DNA of 64,000 nt from Isoptericola sediminis. GTDB lineage: Bacteria; Actinomycetota; Actinomycetes; Actinomycetales; Cellulomonadaceae. Numbering within the stretch: the first letter of the stretch is position 1; each line of letters begins with the position of its first letter. The notes below the pieces were generated by a model, which made no database searches, was not told the origin of the DNA, and was given only the letters and a program-made list of their open reading frames with translations. Below, one piece after another: positions 44,156-52,374 of this stretch. The DNA lies in contig NZ_JABFAJ010000015.1 in the NCBI RefSeq assembly GCF_013085345.1, positions 1-64,000 on the forward strand, read 5' to 3'. The translations under genes were made by a program, and so were the position numbers.

Positions 44156-46486
44156 TCAGTCGGTCGGCTGCACCGAGGCGATCCGGTGCACGGCGATGGT
44201 GAGCTCGGCCTCGCGCACGGGGTCCAGGGCCCGCAGCCGCCCGCCCTCGAGCCGCATCGGCCGCAGCTCGCGCCGCTCCAGCGCCCCGGACCCGCCGACC
44301 AGCTCCACCCAGACCGTCCGTCCGTCGCGCAGCGCCTCGCTCAGCTCGGCCTGCACGTCCCCGGGTTCGCGCACCGCCCGCCCGACGCCGTCACCCTCAC
44401 CGAACGGCGACGCCGCGGTGCCCCCGCGCCCGGGCCCGGACCCGAACCCGGGCTCGGCGCGGGCCGGTGACGCCCCGGCGTCGGGGGAGCCCGCCGACGC
44501 CGACGCGCCGCCCCGGCTCGTGCCGCGGATCCGTGCGACGAGCTCGCGCCGCCCGGCGTCGGTCATGCCGCGCACCGACCCGCCGCCGCGTCGCCGCGAC
44601 CAGGCGTCCCGGTCCAGGCGTGCCGCGCGGCGGACCCGGCCCAGCGGGCGGCCGTCCGGTCCCTCGAGCGCGGAGAGCAGACCGCGTTCGCGCAGCACCT
44701 CGTGCAGCTCGGCGGCCGGCACCGAAGCGGCCAGGACGGTCGGGGCCAGCCGCACCAGTCCGAGGGAGGCCAGCCGCGGGTCGTCGGCCAGGCCCGCGAG
44801 CGTCGCCGGGTCGGCCGTGCGGACGTAGGACTGCGCGGACCCGACCCGGAGCGCCTCGTGCCGGCGGGCGGTGTCCTTGACCAGGTACTCCAGGGGCTGC
44901 GGCACCGGTACCGCCGAGCGCTGCGCGATCTCCGCGAGCAGGTCCTCGCCGCTGCTGCCGTGGTCGAGCGCCCGTGTCACGGACCCGGTGGTGAACCGCA
45001 CGGTGGTGGCGGCCCCGCGGGACTCGACCTCGGCGGCCTGGTCGATCAGCCGGGCCAGCTCGGGCCCCGGACGACCGGGCACGATGCCGGTCAGGTCACC
45101 CTGCAGGAGGAACTCGTGCACCTCCTCGGGGAACACCGTGCGCATGGCCCCGGCGAGGTCCTCCTCGCCGGGGTCGTCGCCCGCGGCGAGCACCGCGCGG
45201 CCGGGTGAGGACAGCACACCCGCCCCGGTGACGCCCAGCAGCGCCGCCTCGCGCAGCAGCCCGGCCACGGCCGCCTCGGGGGGCACGGCCCGCGGTGACC
45301 GCCAGCGCAGCACCTCCAGGACGTCGTCGACCCCGAGGGCCACCCCCGGCTGGGCGGCCAGCACGGCGAGCACCTGCTCGCGCAGCCGCGGCACCCACGG
45401 CCGCTGCAGGTCCGCGGACAGCGGCGCCCGCACGGTGCCCTTCTCGTCACGGGTCCCCACCTGCCACGGCGTCCGCCGGGACCGGCGCCAGGCCGTCGCC
45501 AGCGTCGCCCACCGGTCGGCGTCCTCGGCCTCCTCCCAGCCGTCCGCCCGGGTGGTGGGCACGTACGACGCCGGGGCGTCGCCGTCGTCCGCGACGAGGC
45601 CGGCGCTCGCGGCGAGCTCGACGACGGTCGCGGCGGTGGCCTCGTCGGTCTCGAGCAGCCGGGCCGTGCGCCGCAGGTCGCGGACGGCGAGCCCGCCGGC
45701 GCGCAGCGTCGACGGCGGGGTGTCGTCCCAGGCGACGACGACGTGGGCCACCTGGCGCACGATCTCCAGCGCGGCGCCGGCGGCCTCGGCGTCGACGGTG
45801 GCGTCGGGGACGACCGTGCCCGTGGGTCGGGGCGGGTCGAGGTCGGGGGTGCGGTGCGTGCGGCCATCGCGCAGCGCCAGCCCGACGTCGCGGGGGAGCA
45901 GGACGTGCCGGGTGTCGGAGCGCTCCAGCAGCCCGTCGGTCACGAGACCGTCGACCGCGACGCGCGCCGCCGACCCCTCCGGCGGGACGACGCCGACGGG
46001 CGGTCCCCAGGTGAGCGCGTCCAGGACCTGCCGGGCGGCGGGGGAGAGGGCCGCGACGTCGACCGTCGGACCGTCGCCGTCCCGGGCGGGGCCGAGTCCG
46101 GCGGGGTACGGGCCGAGCACCTCCTCGAGGCCGGGCGAGGGATGCACGCCGTCGCCGTCGTCCCAGACCAGGGCGGCGTCACGGGCGTCGTCGAGCACGC
46201 GGGCGACCGGGCCGACGGCGTCCGGCGCGCCGAGTGCGGCGGCGATCCGCGCGGCGTCCACCGGGGTGCCGCCGTCCGACAGTGCGAGCAGCGACTCGAG
46301 CACCTGCAGCGTGCCGGCGTCGAGGTGCGCCACGGCGCGTTCGGTGCTGGTGCGGCTGGCGGCGCGGGCGGCCAGGGAGCGCAGCGTGGAGGGGGAGGGG
46401 GTGCCGAGGTCGGGTCGGGCGCGCAGCAGCGTCACGAGCTCGTCGTCCGTGCGCGTGCGCACCCACTCGGTGAACGTGACGGCCAT
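44156..46486 (-). CDS. Helicase_C_3 (XPB-associated) domain protein
   Basis: The 776-residue protein starts AVTFTEWVRTRTDDELVTLLRARPDLGTPSPSTLRSLAARA, the usual opening of actinobacterial helicase-associated proteins. Many winged-helix-like segments follow, then the Helicase_C_3 domain (PEEVHEFLLQGDLTGIVPGRPGPELARLIDQAAEVESRGAATTVRFTTGSVTRALDHG). After an Arg/Gly/Pro-rich linker comes a WYL-like C-terminal part (VWVELVGGSGALERRELRPMRLEGGRLRALD). No Walker motifs are visible, so it is not itself a helicase. Its gene sits beside xpb in many actinobacteria, which suggests a partner or clamp for XPB. ATG 46486 lies seven bases after a minus-strand TAGCAT box, so it is probably leaderless. Confidence 0.85.
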   Translation of the reverse strand: MAVTFTEWVRTRTDDELVTLLRARPDLGTPSPSTLRSLAARAASRTSTERAVAHLDAGTLQVLESLLALSDGGTPVDAARIAAALGAPDAVGPVARVLDDARDAALVWDDGDGVHPSPGLEEVLGPYPAGLGPARDGDGPTVDVAALSPAARQVLDALTWGPPVGVVPPEGSAARVAVDGLVTDGLLERSDTRHVLLPRDVGLALRDGRTHRTPDLDPPRPTGTVVPDATVDAEAAGAALEIVRQVAHVVVAWDDTPPSTLRAGGLAVRDLRRTARLLETDEATAATVVELAASAGLVADDGDAPASYVPTTRADGWEEAEDADRWATLATAWRRSRRTPWQVGTRDEKGTVRAPLSADLQRPWVPRLREQVLAVLAAQPGVALGVDDVLEVLRWRSPRAVPPEAAVAGLLREAALLGVTGAGVLSSPGRAVLAAGDDPGEEDLAGAMRTVFPEEVHEFLLQGDLTGIVPGRPGPELARLIDQAAEVESRGAATTVRFTTGSVTRALDHGSSGEDLLAEIAQRSAVPVPQPLEYLVKDTARRHEALRVGSAQSYVRTADPATLAGLADDPRLASLGLVRLAPTVLAASVPAAELHEVLRERGLLSALEGPDGRPLGRVRRAARLDRDAWSRRRGGGSVRGMTDAGRRELVARIRGTSRGGASASAGSPDAGASPARAEPGFGSGPGRGGTAASPFGEGDGVGRAVREPGDVQAELSEALRDGRTVWVELVGGSGALERRELRPMRLEGGRLRALDPVREAELTIAVHRIASVQPTD

Positions 46487-46537
46487 CTGTTCGATGCTAC
46501 GCCGATCGCCGAGCACCGGGACCAGGTCCCCGCGGGT

Positions 46538-46594
46538 TGTGGGCATGAAATCCACGTTCCGACCGAGGGCAGAGCTGCAGATTTCATGCCCACA
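46538..46594. repeat. Dispersed palindrome, copy 4
   Basis: TGTGGGCATGAAATC (46538-46552) pairs with GATTTCATGCCCACA (46580-46594). The stem is shorter than in copies 1 and 3, because the left arm diverges after AAATC while the right arm keeps CTGCAGATTTC. It lies just after the stop codon of the minus-strand epimerase gene and before the Helicase_C_3 gene promoter. Confidence 0.88.
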
Positions 46595-46602
46595 GCGCGA
46601 CG

Positions 46603-47520
46603 TCAGTCGGCGGCCGTGGCCCGGCACACCTCCGGCCACGGGGTGGGGGCGATCCCGAACCGCTCCTGGGCGGCCGTCGAGTCGAGCACGTACGGCCGCT
46701 CCCACTGGTAGCGGAGCTCCCGCAGCTCGCGCACCAGCGGGGAGAACCAGGACGCCACCGCGAGGACGGGCCCGCGCAGCGCGCGGACCTTCACGGGGCC
46801 CTGCCCGACGGCGGCCAGCGCGTCGGTGACGGCCTGGCGCTGGGTGACGGGCGGGTTCGACGGCACGTGCCACACGCGCCCGTGCGCGTCGGGGTCGGCG
46901 GCCGCGGCGACGAGGGTGCGCGCGACGTCGCGCACGTCGGTGAAGGTGTGCGGCTGGTCGACCCGGCCGATCATCCCGACGGCGCGGCCGCGGCGGGCCG
47001 CCGGCAGCACGCGGGAGAGGTGCCCGTTGTCCCCGACCCCCGGACCGGCGTAGTCGGAGCCGCGCACCTCGACGGCGCGGAGGCGGCCGGCCCGGTGGGC
47101 GTCGAGGGCGTCCGCCCACATCCGGGCGCGCAGGCGACCCTTGTGGTCGGTGGCGGCGTCGGGCAGGTCCTCGGTCATCGGGCCGTCGACCGGGCCGTAG
47201 GGGTAGAGGTTGCCGGTGATCGCGTACGTGGCGCCGAGCCGTTCGGCACTGGTCAGCAGCGAGGCGGCCAGCGGGGGCCAGATCTCGTCCCACCGGGTGT
47301 AGTCGGCGGGGTTGGCGCAGTTGTACAGCACGTCGGTCTCCCCGGCGGCGGCGCACAGCGCGTCGGGGTCGGCGGCGTCGACGGCGACGTGCCGGACGCC
47401 GGCCAGGCCGGTGTCCCGCCCGGAGCGACTGGCGACGGTGACGTCTTCGCCGGCGGCGGCGAGCAGGGCGGCGACCTGGTGGCCGACGGCACCGGCCCCC
47501 ACGACGAGATGACGGGTCAT
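46603..47520 (-). CDS. NAD(P)-dependent epimerase/dehydratase-family protein
   Basis: The 305-residue Rossmann-fold protein has an N-terminal nucleotide motif HLVVGAGAVGHQVAALLAAAGEDV (GxGxxG). Unlike classic short-chain epimerases, the active-site Tyr-x-x-x-Lys is not obvious; a NLYPYGPVDG segment occupies its place. This is seen in atypical extended SDRs that act as sugar or nucleoside-diphosphate-sugar reductases, or have lost activity. The end (RYQWERPYVLDSTAAQERFGIAPTPW) is typical of extended SDRs. The function is not assignable. It is divergent from the cold-shock gene and followed by palindrome copy 4. Confidence 0.85.
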   Translation of the reverse strand: MTRHLVVGAGAVGHQVAALLAAAGEDVTVASRSGRDTGLAGVRHVAVDAADPDALCAAAGETDVLYNCANPADYTRWDEIWPPLAASLLTSAERLGATYAITGNLYPYGPVDGPMTEDLPDAATDHKGRLRARMWADALDAHRAGRLRAVEVRGSDYAGPGVGDNGHLSRVLPAARRGRAVGMIGRVDQPHTFTDVRDVARTLVAAAADPDAHGRVWHVPSNPPVTQRQAVTDALAAVGQGPVKVRALRGPVLAVASWFSPLVRELRELRYQWERPYVLDSTAAQERFGIAPTPWPEVCRATAAD

Positions 47521-47714
47521 GACCGACGCTCCAATCCGAGAGCGGTGCTCTCCCCGGTGTGCTCAGCGTGGCACGGCCGGGCGCGGCGTGCCCCGGACCG
47601 GAGGGGGCGGACACCGTCGTCCACGGATGCGACGGGCCCGGCCCCACGCCGGTACTCTGGGACATTGCCCGGCACCCGTCGGGTCAGAGCAACGACGAGC
47701 ACGAAGAGGTTCAG

Positions 47715-48098
47715 GTGCCCACCGGCAAGGTCAAGTGGTACGACGCGGATCGCGGTTTCGGTTTCATCGCCAGCGCCGACGGCGGTGAGGTGTTCCTGCA
47801 CGCCTCCGCGCTGCCGGCCGACGTGCCGAGCCCGAAGCCCGGTACCCGCGTCGAGTTCGGCGTCGCCGACGGGCGCCGCGGGCCGTCCGCCCTGTCGGTG
47901 CGGGTCGTCGACCCGCAGCCGTCCGTGGCGAAGGCGAAGCGCAAGCCGCCGTCGGAGATGGCCGGCATCGTCGAGGACCTGATGCGTGTGCTCGACCGCA
48001 CGGGAGACCAGCTCAGGCGCGGCAAGTACCCGGAGGGCGAGGCGGGCAAGCGCGTCGCCACGATGCTGCGCGCCGTCGCCGACAACCTCGATTCCTGA
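47715..48098 (+). CDS. Cold-shock-domain protein with C-terminal extension
   Basis: The 127-residue protein has an N-terminal cold-shock domain, TGKVKWYDADRGFGFIASADGGEVFLHASAL, with both RNA-binding motifs (GFGFI and VFLHAS) intact. About 55 extra residues follow the 67-residue fold; their helical end (MAGIVEDLMRVLDRTGDQLRRGKYPEGEAGKRVATMLRAVADNLD) is conserved among actinobacterial long Csps. It binds single-stranded RNA or DNA as a chaperone. GTG 47715 follows GAAGAGG. It lies 14 bases before the DUF3027 gene, forming the first gene of a three-gene operon with the sacsin-like ATPase. Confidence 0.9.
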   Translation: MPTGKVKWYDADRGFGFIASADGGEVFLHASALPADVPSPKPGTRVEFGVADGRRGPSALSVRVVDPQPSVAKAKRKPPSEMAGIVEDLMRVLDRTGDQLRRGKYPEGEAGKRVATMLRAVADNLDS

Positions 48099-48112
48099 GA
48101 GCGAGACGAATC

Positions 48113-48961
48113 ATGGCATCCGCCGAGGCGCCCGCGAAGGCCCGCCGCGTGAGCTCGCGCGCCCGCAACGACGCCGTCCTGCTGGGCGCCGTCGAGCTGG
48201 CGCGCGCCGCGGCGCTGGAGGTCGCGTCCGGACCGGACGACGTCGGCGAGCACCTCGGGACGGTCGCCGAGGGCGAGCGGCTGATGTCCCACCGGTTCGC
48301 GGCGGGGATGCGCGGCTACCAGGGCTGGCACTGGACCGTGACGGTGGCCCGCGTCCCGCGCGGCCGCACGGCCACCGTCTGCGAGGTCGAGCTGCTGCCG
48401 GGCGACGACGCGATCCTCGCCCCGGCCTGGGTGCCCTGGTCGGAGCGTCTGCGCCCCGGGGACGTGCGCCCGGGCGACAAGCTGCCGTTCCGCGCGGACG
48501 ACCCGCGCCTGGAGCCGGGCTGGACGCCGACCGGTGACGAGGAGCAGGACGAGGTCGCGATCGAGGAGCTCGCGCTGGCCCGCCAGCGGGTGCTGTCCCC
48601 GCAGGGCCGGGACGAGGCCGCCGAGCGCTGGTACCGCGGCTCGCAGGGCCCGACCTCCCGCGGGGCGGTCGCCTCGGACGCCGAGTGCACGACCTGCGGG
48701 TTCCTGGTGCCGCTGCAGGGCCCGCTGGGCCAGCTCTTCGGGGTGTGCGCCAACGCGTGGTCGCCCGACGACGGCAAGGTCGTCTCGCTGGACCACGGGT
48801 GCGGGGCGCACTCCGAGACGGACGTGAGCCGGCGCCGCAGCGAGTGGCCGGACCCGGACCCGATCATCGACGAGTCCACGGTCGAGCAGGTGGACCTGGG
48901 GACGCCGGGTCCGGACGAGCCGGACCGGTCCGACGAGCCGGAAGGTGACGAGCGCGCGTGA
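48113..48961 (+). CDS. DUF3027 protein with a four-cysteine cluster
   Basis: The 282-residue protein is of the actinobacterial DUF3027 family. The conserved core begins LLGAVELARAAALEVASGPDDVGEHLGTVAEGERLMSHRFAAGMRGYQGWHWTVTVARVPR. Four Cys (C192-x2-C195, C212, C230, then His) in CTTCGFLVP...GVCANAW...DHGCGAHSE look like a zinc-ribbon-like site. The first about 20 residues are basic and the last 40 acidic. No enzyme motif is recognised. The stop overlaps the start of the sacsin-like ATPase gene (GTGA), so the two products are translationally coupled and may act together. The start at ATG 48113 has GAGAGCGA upstream. Confidence 0.85.
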   Translation: MASAEAPAKARRVSSRARNDAVLLGAVELARAAALEVASGPDDVGEHLGTVAEGERLMSHRFAAGMRGYQGWHWTVTVARVPRGRTATVCEVELLPGDDAILAPAWVPWSERLRPGDVRPGDKLPFRADDPRLEPGWTPTGDEEQDEVAIEELALARQRVLSPQGRDEAAERWYRGSQGPTSRGAVASDAECTTCGFLVPLQGPLGQLFGVCANAWSPDDGKVVSLDHGCGAHSETDVSRRRSEWPDPDPIIDESTVEQVDLGTPGPDEPDRSDEPEGDERA

Positions 48962-51900
48962 CGACAGACGTCTTCGGGACCGCCGCGCTGCGGCACGCGG
49001 TCACGGAGGCGTGGCTCGGGTCCGCCACACGCTTCCGTGAGGACGCGAACTCGGAGGAGGACCACGCCCGCGGTCACTACCGGGACCGCGTCGTGGTCGA
49101 GCTCCTGCAGAACGCCGCCGACGCCGCGGCCCGCGCCGGGGTCCCCGGCCGCGTGGAGATCGCCCTCGACACGAGCACGCGCGTGCTGCGCGTGGCGAAC
49201 ACGGGCCACGCCCTGGATACCGACGGGGTGGCCTCCCTGGCCTCCCTGCGCGCCTCGGCGAAGGACGGCGCCCCCGGCGAGGTCGGGCGGTTCGGCGTCG
49301 GCTTCGCGGCCGTGCGCGGCGTGTCCGACGACGTCACGATCAGCTCGCGCGACGGCGGTGTGCGGTTCGACCTGGACGAGACCCGCACCGCGCTGGCCAC
49401 GCTGACCTCGGGTGACGTCGGCCCTGACCGGCAGCGGCTCGCGGCCGACGTCGCGGGGCGCGGCGACGACCTGCCGGTGCTGCGCCTGCCGTTCCCGGCG
49501 CCCGCGCTGGACGCCGGCTCCGCCGCGGACACGGTGGTCGAGCTGCGGCTGCGCGACACCGCCGCGGTGGAGGCGGTGCGCCGCCAGCTCGCCGAGCTCG
49601 ACGACGTGCTCCTGCTGGCGTTCCCCGCTGTCGACCACCTCTCCGTCGTCGTCACGACACCCTCCGGCACCGAGGACGAGCACACCTGGGACCGTTCGGC
49701 CCGCACGGCGGCCCCGCAGCTCGGCCGGAGCGGACGGTTCACCGCCGCGGACGTCGCCGACCTGCCCCGCGAGCACCGGCGCCCGGACTGGTCGCTGGTC
49801 TGGACCCTGCAGGAGGGGCGGCGCGTGCTGCACGCCCCCACGCCCACGGACGTCGTCATCGACCTGCCCGCCGTGCTGCTCGCGACGTTCCCGGTCGACG
49901 CCGGACGCCGTCGCGTGCTGCCCGGCCCGGCCACCGACCGGCTGGCCGCCGAGGCGGGTGCCGCCTACGCCGAGCTGCTCGGCTCGCTGGCCGCGGACCG
50001 CGCCACGGACCCGGCCGCCGCGCCGAACCCCCTGGACCTGGTGCCGACCGGCCTGCCCGGCTCCGAGCTGGACGCCGCGGTGCGGGAGTCCGCGACGGCG
50101 GCGCTGCGCGGCACCCCGCTGCTCGGCGCCTCCGGCACGGAGGAGGGCGGTGCCGCGCTCGAGGCGCCGCAGGACGCACTGGTCGTCGCCGGTGACGCCG
50201 GCGGTGACGCGGACCTGGTCGCCGCGCTCGCCCCGGTGCTGCCCGGGCTGGTGCTCGTCCCGGCACGGCACCAGGCGACGGTGCGCAGTCTCGGCGCGAC
50301 CGCCGTCGCGCTGGCGGACCTCGTCGACGACCTGCCGGCGGGGCTGCCCGCCGCCCGGTGGCACGACCTGCTGGACTCGCTGGCGCCGTACGCGAACGAA
50401 CCCGGGGTGCTGGAGTCGCTCGCCGGGGCCCGTGTCCCGCTGGCGGACGGTCGCGTGGCCGGGGTGCGCAGCGCCGTCGTGCTGCCCGAGGGGTCGGTGG
50501 ACGACGGCGACGAGGCCTCCCTGGCGGCCACGGCCCGGGTGCTGGGCCTGCGCGTCGTCCACCCCGACGTCGCCCACCCGCTGCTGGTGCGCGCCGGCGC
50601 GGTGGCGACGGACGCCCACCGGATGCTGCAGGACCCGGAGGTCCGCCGTGCCGCGCTGGACGCCGCCGAGGCGGTCCTGGACGGCGACGGGGACGACGGC
50701 GCTCGTGAGGTCGTCGCGTCGGCGCTGGCGCTGGTGCGGCTCACCGGGGGAGCGGACGCCCCGTTCTGGACGGGTGAGCTGCCCGTGCCGACGGCCGACG
50801 GCGAGCTGGTCGCGCTGCGCGAGGCCACGCTGCCCGGGACGTGGGCGGCCGAGGTGCTCGACGGTCTCGCACCGGTCGGTGCCGAGTACGTGGCGCGCTA
50901 CGGCGCCCCGGTGCTGACCGCGGCCGGTGCCCGCACCGACCCGGACGTCTACATCGTCCCGGACGTCATCACCCCGGACCCGGACGAGGCCGACGACGAC
51001 GGCGGCCCGGACGACGCCGCGGGCTGGCTCGGCGGGTGGTCGGACTACCTGCGGCTGCTGACGGCGCGGTTCGGTCCCGGCGTGGCCGTCGGCGACCTGG
51101 TGGCGGTGGCCGACCTGGACGCTGTGGCGGACGACGCCTGGCCTCGGGTGCTGGCCCGGCTGGCCGGCGACCCGGACACCCGGCGTGCCCTGCTGACCCC
51201 GGTCCGGCGCGGACGGGCCGCGGCGCCCTCGTACTCGGCGTGGTGGTTGCGCGAGCGGTTCGGCGCCCCCTTCGCCCTGCACGACGGCGTCCCGTTGCTG
51301 CCGCCCGAACCGCGGGCGGTGGCCGGGCTCGACGTCGCGGTGCGGCGCGCCCTGGGCGGGGCGGACGCCCTCGGCGATCTCGACCCCACGGACTGGCCGG
51401 CCGCGCTGGACCGGCTGCCCGCGGTCGGCTCGCCGCTGCCGCTGCGGGACGCCCTGGTGGTGTGGCGCGGGCTGACGAGCCTGGCGGAGCGGCTGGACGC
51501 CGCGGACCGCTCGACGGCGCTGGACCCCCTGCCGGACCGTCTGCCCGTGCTCGACGCGAGCGACGTCGTCGTGCAGCCCGCCGAGGACGTCGTGGTGGCC
51601 GGGACCGCCCGCTGGGCGGCGCTCGGCGCCGTGGTGCCCGCCCCGGAGAGCGAGGCCGAGGGGCTGGCCGAGCTGCTGGACCTGCCGCTGGCGGGTCAGG
51701 ACGGGCTGCCGTCCCCGGACCAGCTCGGTACCGAGCAGGAGCTGGACCCGCGCCTCGCGGTGCTGGACCACCGGCTGCCGGCCGTCTGGTTCGAGCACGA
51801 GCGGCTGTCCGTGGCGGGCCGCCCGGTGCCGTGGTGGGTGGACGCCCAGGGGCGCGTGCACGCGACGTCGCCGGCCGGGCTGGCCGCCGGGCTGGCGGAC

Positions 51901-51996
51901 GTGCTGGGCCGCCCGGACCGGGTGGCCCTGCTCTCGGCGGTGCTGCGCGAGCCGGAGCGTGCCGTGGCGCTCTGGGCGACGACCGCCTGGGGCTGA
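48958..51996 (+). CDS. Sacsin/Hsp90-like GHKL ATPase, 1012 residues
   Basis: The N-terminal 250 residues form an ATP-binding domain of the sacsin type. The N-box is VVVELLQNAADAA, the adenine-contact motif is RVANTGHAL (DxGxG reduced to NTG), and the lid glycine motif is GRFGVGFAAVRGVSDDVTISS. About 750 residues of helical Ala/Leu/Asp/Val-rich sequence follow with no further domain I can name; an acidic stretch with repeated Asp lies near residue 675. Sacsin-like ATPases in eukaryotes are chaperone-like; the bacterial members are largely uncharacterised. GTG 48958 overlaps the DUF3027 stop. Together with the cold-shock protein it forms an apparent operon seen across actinobacteria. Confidence 0.85.
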   Translation: MTTDVFGTAALRHAVTEAWLGSATRFREDANSEEDHARGHYRDRVVVELLQNAADAAARAGVPGRVEIALDTSTRVLRVANTGHALDTDGVASLASLRASAKDGAPGEVGRFGVGFAAVRGVSDDVTISSRDGGVRFDLDETRTALATLTSGDVGPDRQRLAADVAGRGDDLPVLRLPFPAPALDAGSAADTVVELRLRDTAAVEAVRRQLAELDDVLLLAFPAVDHLSVVVTTPSGTEDEHTWDRSARTAAPQLGRSGRFTAADVADLPREHRRPDWSLVWTLQEGRRVLHAPTPTDVVIDLPAVLLATFPVDAGRRRVLPGPATDRLAAEAGAAYAELLGSLAADRATDPAAAPNPLDLVPTGLPGSELDAAVRESATAALRGTPLLGASGTEEGGAALEAPQDALVVAGDAGGDADLVAALAPVLPGLVLVPARHQATVRSLGATAVALADLVDDLPAGLPAARWHDLLDSLAPYANEPGVLESLAGARVPLADGRVAGVRSAVVLPEGSVDDGDEASLAATARVLGLRVVHPDVAHPLLVRAGAVATDAHRMLQDPEVRRAALDAAEAVLDGDGDDGAREVVASALALVRLTGGADAPFWTGELPVPTADGELVALREATLPGTWAAEVLDGLAPVGAEYVARYGAPVLTAAGARTDPDVYIVPDVITPDPDEADDDGGPDDAAGWLGGWSDYLRLLTARFGPGVAVGDLVAVADLDAVADDAWPRVLARLAGDPDTRRALLTPVRRGRAAAPSYSAWWLRERFGAPFALHDGVPLLPPEPRAVAGLDVAVRRALGGADALGDLDPTDWPAALDRLPAVGSPLPLRDALVVWRGLTSLAERLDAADRSTALDPLPDRLPVLDASDVVVQPAEDVVVAGTARWAALGAVVPAPESEAEGLAELLDLPLAGQDGLPSPDQLGTEQELDPRLAVLDHRLPAVWFEHERLSVAGRPVPWWVDAQGRVHATSPAGLAAGLADVLGRPDRVALLSAVLREPERAVALWATTAWG

Positions 51997-52029
51997 TCCG
52001 CCGGCCGGCGGGAAGCTGACGGCCGGACG

Positions 52030-52272
52030 TCAGTCGCCGCGGTGGCGGCGGGCCCAGGGCAGGCCGAGCAGCCCGAGCACGATGCCGGCCCCGCAGACGA
52101 TCACGACGTCGACCGGGACCAGGTCGACCGCGGCGAGCACGCCGGTGACCACCAGCGCCACCACCCAGCACGCGATCCCGAGGAGTGTGACGCGGGACAG
52201 GTCGATCGCCGGCGGCCCGGGCGTGGGACGGCGGCGTTCCGGGTGGAGCAGCAGCGTCATGACGGAGGGCAC
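52030..52272 (-). CDS. DUF2530 small two-helix membrane protein
   Basis: The 80-residue protein has two transmembrane helices (VTLLGIACWVVALVVTGVLAAV and VVIVCGAGIVLGLLGLPWA) and a basic C-terminal end. It matches the actinobacterial DUF2530 family. GTG 52272 lies six bases after a minus-strand TACGAT box, consistent with a leaderless mRNA; an ATG four codons in is the alternative. It is convergent with the sacsin-like gene and divergent from the purine permease gene. Function unknown. Confidence 0.75.
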   Translation of the reverse strand: MPSVMTLLLHPERRRPTPGPPAIDLSRVTLLGIACWVVALVVTGVLAAVDLVPVDVVIVCGAGIVLGLLGLPWARRHRGD

Positions 52273-52374
52273 GGATCGATCGTACGTCGCGGCCCCGGAA
52301 CGAGGTCGGCGTCACGCCCGAACTGTCCGGACCGTGTCCCGTCGACCGGCCCGGCTCTGGCACGATGTGTGCCC

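Noticed and set aside
48316-51861. A 1181-codon open frame on the minus strand opposite DUF3027 and the sacsin-like gene
   Set aside because: Low-complexity Arg/Gly/Val/Asp composition, no domain, and wholly antisense to well-supported coding sequence.
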